Under the pieces are notes generated by a model. That model was not told the origin of the DNA. It saw only the letters and a program-made list of their open reading frames with translations, and ran no database searches. Below, piece after piece: positions 5,877-9,671 of a DNA stretch of 9,671 bases. A program made the position numbers and the translations under genes. This DNA is from Chroococcidiopsidaceae cyanobacterium CP_BM_RX_35 (GTDB lineage Bacteria > Cyanobacteriota > Cyanobacteriia > Cyanobacteriales > Chroococcidiopsidaceae), in assembly GCA_019242465.1 (NCBI GenBank), contig JAFAVL010000003.1, positions 1 to 9,671 of the forward strand, in the 5' to 3' direction. Every line of letters starts with the position of its first letter. Positions within the stretch are counted from its first letter, which is position 1.

Positions 5877-6443
5877 TTGACTGACCTCATATAAGAACCA
5901 AATGCGCTTCTCAGTCTGATCGAGAATTTCTTCTAAGACGTTACCAGTTGCTGCATCATGGGTTTCGTCACAGAGTTCAACAGCGGCGCGCTGCTTCTGG
6001 GCAATATGCCGATTGTCCTCAATTAATCGCTGGATCATCTGCTCCGGCTTTACGAAGTCGTCGTTGTCATCTTCAATGGTTTGCAGTTGACTGATGTGCG
6101 TAATGCTACGGATGGTTGTGCCGCCGATCCGACGTACCCGCTCTGCCATCATATCGATTGACTCAAAGATAGCATCGGCTTGCTCGTCGAACAGCAGGTG
6201 ATAGTCACGAAAGTGCGAACTAGCTAGGTGCCAGTGGTAGTTTTTGGTTTTAACATAGAGTGCGAAGGCATCAGCGATTAGCGTGTTGACAGCCTCAGTT
6301 ACTGCCTGCACTGTCTCTGACGGCAAATCAGTCGGCGTTGCTAGTTGCTGCGGAGCTGGAAAAGACTTAATCTTGCCGTTCCCGTCTAGGTTGCCAGCTA
6401 CAGCAGACTTAGTAGAAACTGGGTCAGTGGTTTTGGTGGCCAT
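5856..6443 (-). CDS. dps: Dps-family ferritin-like protein (iron storage, peroxide protection)
   Basis: A 195-residue four-helix protein that, as a dodecamer, oxidises Fe2+ with hydrogen peroxide and stores the iron; some members also bind DNA. The inter-subunit ferroxidase ligands are all present with the spacing of E. coli Dps: His70 (NYHWH), His82 and Asp86 (DYHLLFDEQ), Asp97 and Glu101 (SIDMMAERVRRIGG). Trp71 next to His70 is also conserved. A tail of about 40 residues, rich in Thr, Ser, Pro and Gly with a few lysines, precedes the first helix (about 42-68) and is longer than in E. coli; such tails may tune DNA binding or packing. I place the start at 6443, where an AAGAGG ribosome site lies 6 nt upstream. 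A 234-residue version beginning with TTG at 6560 adds 39 residues unlike any Dps. The gene diverges from nrdJ and converges on the aminotransferase. Confidence 0.93.
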   Translation of the reverse strand: MATKTTDPVSTKSAVAGNLDGNGKIKSFPAPQQLATPTDLPSETVQAVTEAVNTLIADAFALYVKTKNYHWHLASSHFRDYHLLFDEQADAIFESIDMMAERVRRIGGTTIRSITHISQLQTIEDDNDDFVKPEQMIQRLIEDNRHIAQKQRAAVELCDETHDAATGNVLEEILDQTEKRIWFLYEVSQGGHNME

Positions 6444-6449
6444 AAGCTT

Positions 6450-6455
6450 CCTCTT
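6450..6455 (-). promoter_or_regulatory. Ribosome binding site that fixes the dps start
   Basis: AAGAGG on the minus strand, 6 nt before the ATG at 6443-6441. It is among the best Shine-Dalgarno matches in the window and favours the 195-residue Dps over the longer TTG-initiated frame. Confidence 0.75.
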
Positions 6456-6624
6456 GCATTCTGTGAGATATCGGTTGAGAATTCTAGCTGCTTCAGTCAG
6501 AAAGCTCATCCCGCTACAGAGATATAGGATCGCCGCATTCGACTTCACTAAGTTTGACAAGCAGCGGCTAGAGTTACTGCTTTTCCTGACTTCTAACCTC
6601 TCGCCTCTAGTGTCTTTTGTTCAA

Positions 6625-6683
6625 CCCCTACAGATAGTGTAAATCTTTGATCCTTACAGGCTCTTTACCCCTATATCTAAATC
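6625..6683. promoter_or_regulatory. Possible pair of NrdR boxes upstream of nrdJ
   Basis: The 16-mer at 6625-6640 (CCCCTACAGATAGTGT) matches the remembered NrdR consensus ACACWATATATWGTGT at 12 positions. A weaker 16-mer at 6668-6683 (CCCCTATATCTAAATC) matches at 9, including the central CTATATCTA. They are 43 bp apart, about four helical turns, as expected for paired boxes. The second lies between the -35 and -10 boxes, where a repressor would block transcription. NrdR is the general bacterial repressor of ribonucleotide reductase genes. The weaker box makes this tentative. Confidence 0.35.
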
Positions 6684-6692
6684 GCTTATAGT
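6664..6692 (+). promoter_or_regulatory. Candidate nrdJ promoter
   Basis: TTTACC (6664-6669), 17 bp, then TATAGT (6687-6692): a reasonable -35 and a five-of-six -10 at ideal spacing. Transcription would start near 6699, giving a leader of about 25 nt before the ATG at 6724. Confidence 0.55.
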
Positions 6693-6723
6693 CATAATCT
6701 ACCCTGAAGCAACAAGACGATCT

Positions 6724-9030
6724 ATGGTTAGAGACCTTGAGCGCGTACGTCAAAATAGCAGGTTTCCTGAAACTGCCCCTGCGGCTAATCCAGTCTTCTT
6801 TAGGACTTACAGCCGCCGCGGCGTTTCGGCAGGGCGTGAGACGTGGGATCAGGTTTGCGATCGCACCCTCCAAGGATTACTCGAGATCGGCAAACTTACA
6901 GCCGAAGAGGCAGACCTAATTGACCGAATGCAGCGCCAAATGAAGTCTCTTCCTAGTGGGCGCTGGCTCTGGGTTGGTGGCACAACGTGGATTTCTAAGT
7001 CAGAGAACTTCTCTGGTGCCTACAACTGTACCAGTACAAATGTACTGGATTGGCGAGCCTTTGGTTTAATGATGGACCTAGCCATGATGGGCTGTGGCAC
7101 GGGAGCAGTACTGGAACCGAAATATATTAACCAGCTACCATCCATTCGTAATCGGCTGAGTGTCATCCTACAGCAAGGTGTCGGCATGACCCCAGCTCAC
7201 CTGCGGCGCGAACACACAGAAATTAAGATCGAGGGCGATTGCGTTACGCTACATGTTGGAGATAGTCGCCAAGGTTGGATTGAGTCTTATCAAACCCTAC
7301 TGGAACTCTCTAGTGACGAGCGGTTTGGGGGAACAGTGAAGCTGCAAATTGACCTCAGCGATATTCGTCCTACAGGAGAAGTTCTCAAAGGCTTTGGGGG
7401 TGTTGCCAACCCGATCAAGCTACCTGAACTCTACGAGCGCTGCGCATCAATCCTCAACAAAGCAGTAGGACGGCAGCTCAACTCTGTTGAGTGCTGCTTG
7501 CTGATTGATGAGGCGGCAGTAGTAGTGGTAGCGGGCAACGTCAGACGCTCAGCTGGGATGAGGCAAGGAAATAGCGATGATCCTGCTTTCGTCAACGCCA
7601 AGGATAATCTGTGGCAACAGGATGAAAACGGCAACTGGCGAATCGATCCGGAACGAGATGCTCTAAGAATGGCAAACCATACTCGCGTGTTTCACCACAA
7701 ACCGACGCTTGAGGAGTGTGTTGAGGCTGTTCGTAAACAGTATTACTCTGGTGAGGGCGCAATTCAATGGGCTGGTGAAGCAATAGCCAGAGCTAACTGT
7801 GACTTGCTGACAACGGATGTTGCTAAGAAAGAATTCTTGAGAGCTTACGACGAGGGGAAAGTCAGACAGTGGCTAGAAAATAACGACCCCAAGATGCCTG
7901 AAGATGAGATGGAGCATCGCCTGGGTCGATATGGTTTGAATCCTTGTGGAGAAATACTTGGCAGTAATTTCCACTGCAACCTCTCAGAAATCCACTTGAA
8001 TCAAATCGATCCACACAATTACAAAGAACAAGAGGATGCCTTTACCGCTGGAGCGCTGTCTGTAGCAGCACTGCTAAACCATAAGTTCGTTGAAGAGAGA
8101 TACCAAAAGTCACGGGAATTAGACCCAATCGTAGGCGTTTCCTTCACTGGACTGTTTGATTTCTTCGTGACTGCCTTTGGTATAGATTGGCTGCGCTGGT
8201 GGCAAGCCGGACGACCTGCAACTCCAGCTGGAATGGAGTTTAAGCGACAAGAGCAAGAATATCTGATCCGTTGGAAAAATATTGTCCACCGAGTCGTTTG
8301 GGACTACTGCGATCGCCACAGCATCAAACGCCCAAATCGCTGTACAACTGTGCAGCCCTCTGGCACAAAATCGTTATTGACTGGTGCCTCATCTGGATGG
8401 CACCCGCCTTTTGGGTTGCGGTGGATCAGGCGTATTACCTTTGCTAAGAATGACCCCGTAGCTTTAGCTTGTTTAGACTATGGCTATTCTGTTGTTCCAG
8501 GACAATCAGACAAAGACGAACAAGGAAACTTGCTCAACGATCCCTTTGATGAGCGGGTGAGGGAATGGCTAGTGGAAATCCCAGTCGAGGTAGCGTGGGT
8601 CAATCTACCAGAAGTTGAGGAGATTGAGGTAGAGAAGTTTAGCGCTACAACAATCTTTGACTTTTATATGAACGTGCAGAAATATTGGACTACCCACAAT
8701 ACTTCTGCTACTATCCTGCTGACCGAAGCAGAAGTGGAGCCTCTAGGACAACAAATTTATGAAACTATCAGGGACGATGAAGGCTATATTTCGTCGGCAC
8801 TCCTAGCCAGATTTGATGCTCCCTTCCCACGATTACCGTTTGAAAGGATATCTAGAGAGGAATACGAGCAACTGCGAACAAAGGTTCTACAACGGAGAAA
8901 GTCTGATGATTTCTTGCAAATTCTCAGTTCTCATCTCAAAGAAACTCGATTTCCTGACACAGGACCCCAAGATCCTGCTTGTTCAGCTTTAAGTTGTGAA
9001 CTTCAAGTTCGCTCAGAGCCTATTAGGTAG
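6724..9030 (+). CDS. nrdJ: Adenosylcobalamin-dependent (class II) ribonucleotide reductase, monomeric type
   Basis: Reduces ribonucleotides, probably triphosphates, to deoxyribonucleotides, using adenosylcobalamin to form a thiyl radical; it works with or without oxygen. The 768-residue protein resembles the monomeric Lactobacillus leichmannii enzyme. Active-site residues: Cys102 (YNCTSTN) and Cys418 (FHCNLSEI) form the reducible pair; Asn406, radical-bearing Cys408 and Glu410 lie in LNPCGEI. PSGTKS (545-550) is a conserved active-site loop. The C-terminal shuttle pair is Cys753/Cys758 (ACSALSC), with ten residues following. The start fits the family N-terminus (SRFPETAPAANPVFFRTYSR), though the ribosome site is weak. 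Cyanobacterial ribonucleotide reductase genes often carry inteins; here conserved motifs read through uninterrupted. It needs only B12 and thioredoxin-type reductants, so no nrdA/nrdB partner is expected. Confidence 0.96.
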   Translation: MVRDLERVRQNSRFPETAPAANPVFFRTYSRRGVSAGRETWDQVCDRTLQGLLEIGKLTAEEADLIDRMQRQMKSLPSGRWLWVGGTTWISKSENFSGAYNCTSTNVLDWRAFGLMMDLAMMGCGTGAVLEPKYINQLPSIRNRLSVILQQGVGMTPAHLRREHTEIKIEGDCVTLHVGDSRQGWIESYQTLLELSSDERFGGTVKLQIDLSDIRPTGEVLKGFGGVANPIKLPELYERCASILNKAVGRQLNSVECCLLIDEAAVVVVAGNVRRSAGMRQGNSDDPAFVNAKDNLWQQDENGNWRIDPERDALRMANHTRVFHHKPTLEECVEAVRKQYYSGEGAIQWAGEAIARANCDLLTTDVAKKEFLRAYDEGKVRQWLENNDPKMPEDEMEHRLGRYGLNPCGEILGSNFHCNLSEIHLNQIDPHNYKEQEDAFTAGALSVAALLNHKFVEERYQKSRELDPIVGVSFTGLFDFFVTAFGIDWLRWWQAGRPATPAGMEFKRQEQEYLIRWKNIVHRVVWDYCDRHSIKRPNRCTTVQPSGTKSLLTGASSGWHPPFGLRWIRRITFAKNDPVALACLDYGYSVVPGQSDKDEQGNLLNDPFDERVREWLVEIPVEVAWVNLPEVEEIEVEKFSATTIFDFYMNVQKYWTTHNTSATILLTEAEVEPLGQQIYETIRDDEGYISSALLARFDAPFPRLPFERISREEYEQLRTKVLQRRKSDDFLQILSSHLKETRFPDTGPQDPACSALSCELQVRSEPIR
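6857..6864. repeat. HIP1 octamer (GCGATCGC)
   Basis: Exact copy near the 5' end of nrdJ. Confidence 0.9.
8309..8316. repeat. HIP1 octamer (GCGATCGC)
   Basis: Second exact copy in nrdJ, at about residue 530. Confidence 0.9.
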
Positions 9031-9032
9031 TA

Positions 9033-9060
9033 GGGATTGGGGGGATAGGGTGATTGAGGG
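9033..9060 (+). repeat. G-rich tract just after nrdJ, potential G-quadruplex
   Basis: Beginning 3 nt after the nrdJ stop, runs of G (9033-9035, 9039-9044, 9048-9050, 9058-9060) are separated by loops of 3, 3 and 7 nt. This meets the simple four-run G-quadruplex rule. In RNA it would sit at the 3' end of the nrdJ message. No ordinary terminator hairpin is evident. Confidence 0.45.
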
Positions 9061-9249
9061 ATGAGGTTGATGGGAAGCAAGAAAACTGACTGGAATGATG
9101 CACCAAGTGATGATGCTCCACTCCTGATAGTTCAGACCTAGGGCTATGTGTCGAGTCTGGATTTGCTCCGAGTTCCTGTCTGTGCCGACGACTCCACGAC
9201 ATCAAGTGGGTAGCGATCACTGGCTTGATTGGGCAATAGGTCACTCATT

Positions 9250-9265
9250 CTCCCCACCTCCCCAC
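9250..9265 (-). repeat. Tandem octamer CTCCCCAC x2 (GTGGGGAG on the minus strand)
   Basis: Two perfect head-to-tail copies, 9250-9257 and 9258-9265, begin at the stop codon of the leftward gene. On that gene's strand they read GTGGGGAG twice. Such short G-rich tandem repeats are familiar between genes in filamentous cyanobacteria. The rest of the 9031-9264 gap shows no gene or clear terminator to me. Confidence 0.6.
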
Positions 9266-9671
9266 TATGGTGATGGACTAATCTGTTGCTTAGCCTGTAT
9301 CAGGTTTCGCAACTCATCTGGAGGAAAAGTGGCGGCAACTTCGTTGTAAGGAGCTTCTGTACCTGTAGGACTAATAACGTACTGAATTCCGTTTTTATTT
9401 TTACTACCGATAACGACTCCTGCTTGAAGTGCTAATGGGTACCACTCATCAAAGTTAGGGTCATAGGCTTGTGCTGCTGCAGGATTCTTCAGAGTCAATA
9501 TTCCCTGAGAATTGACGTAATAAGCATCTCCTACATAACCAGTGTCGTTATAGAAGATCTGATGAATATATTGATCTAGTTTGATTTCATTGTGGATTTC
9601 AGGTCGATAAAAAGCCTTAATTTCTTCCTTGAGGCCCATTTGTTCAAGGCGATCGTGAAATGCCCTTTTAT
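9265..9671 (-). CDS. Unrecognised protein, C-terminal part, running off the window
   Basis: An open frame of at least 134 codons that ends at 9265 and is still open at the right edge. An ATG at 9639 is possible but has no ribosome site, and the ten codons before it (ending DRLEQ) look like coding sequence continuing into GLKEEIKAFYRPEI, so I prefer a gene that starts outside the window. The visible part is soluble-looking: a charged helix, then an aromatic-rich segment (IHQIFYNDTGYVGDAYYVN, LTLKNPAAAQAYDPNFDEWYPLAL), a small beta-like stretch (GVVIGSKNKNGIQYVISPTG) and a proline- and serine-containing end. It has no membrane segment, and I recognise no catalytic motif or family. It converges on nrdJ. 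Confidence 0.6.
   Translation of the reverse strand, partial: KRAFHDRLEQMGLKEEIKAFYRPEIHNEIKLDQYIHQIFYNDTGYVGDAYYVNSQGILTLKNPAAAQAYDPNFDEWYPLALQAGVVIGSKNKNGIQYVISPTGTEAPYNEVAATFPPDELRNLIQAKQQISPSP

Noticed and set aside
6444..6560. Upstream extension of Dps starting with TTG at 6560
   Set aside because: The extra 39 residues do not resemble Dps, TTG is a weak start, and a strong ribosome site precedes the ATG at 6443.
6283..6642. Rightward 119-codon open frame opposite dps
   Set aside because: It is mostly antisense to the dps coding region, has no recognisable motif and runs through the dps-nrdJ promoter region.
9131..9240. Possible RNA gene in the nrdJ downstream gap
   Set aside because: I could not fold a tRNA cloverleaf or find a T-loop sequence, and no other RNA family was recognised.
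1..9671. CRISPR array, complete insertion sequence, integrase or phage genes
   Set aside because: No regularly spaced direct repeats, transposase, integrase or phage structural proteins were seen in any frame.

Overview
The window looks like chromosomal DNA from a cyanobacterium. It carries four exact copies of the cyanobacterial octamer HIP1 (GCGATCGC, at 1500, 4814, 6857 and 8309), where chance predicts about one per 65 kb. The monomeric B12-dependent ribonucleotide reductase at 6724-9030 and the ribbon-helix-helix fragment at 2660-2866 also resemble cyanobacterial proteins as I remember them. Identifications rest on reading motifs; no database search was possible.

Layout. (1) 1-452: a UDP-glycosyltransferase reading leftward, cut to its first ~60 residues. 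It ends in unrelated DNA that holds a cluster of CGGCA/TGCCG dyads. (2) 509-2663: an amidase-signature hydrolase (leftward) and a TetR-type repressor (rightward), divergent around a perfect 9-bp inverted repeat that is very probably the repressor's operator. The broken glycosyltransferase lies 56 bp behind the amidase, so the original unit was probably tetR <-> amidase-glycosyltransferase. (3) 2660-2866: a degenerate CopG-like antitoxin fragment overlapping the tetR stop, followed by a strong hairpin. (4) 2913-4016: an Old Yellow Enzyme type flavin reductase (leftward). Its upstream region shares an 8-mer with the tetR operator. (5) 4017-4432: about 416 bp without a convincing gene. The half next to the aminotransferase contains several hairpins, one pair mutually exclusive. 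(6) 4433-5767: an omega-amino acid:pyruvate (beta-alanine type) class III aminotransferase (rightward). It converges on (7) 5856-6443, a Dps-family ferritin-like protein (leftward); the 88 bp between them holds two hairpins. (8) 6444-6723: a divergent promoter region with a sigma70-like promoter and possible NrdR boxes. (9) 6724-9030: nrdJ, complete and without an intein. (10) 9031-9264: a convergent intergenic region with G-rich tracts just past each stop codon. (11) 9265-9671: the 3' part of an unrecognised gene running off the right edge.

How the genes work together. Most genes look like single-gene transcription units with different roles: xenobiotic or electrophile handling (amidase, OYE, repressor, lost glycosyltransferase), amino-group metabolism (transaminase), iron and peroxide protection (Dps) and deoxynucleotide synthesis (NrdJ). 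The only clear regulatory unit is TetR with its divergent amidase. Whether TetR also controls the OYE gene is a testable guess. Two remnants (glycosyltransferase, antitoxin) flank the tetR-amidase pair, which suggests a reworked accessory region, whereas dps-nrdJ looks like ordinary core content. I see no complete insertion sequence, CRISPR array, tRNA or rRNA, and no clearly new multi-gene system.
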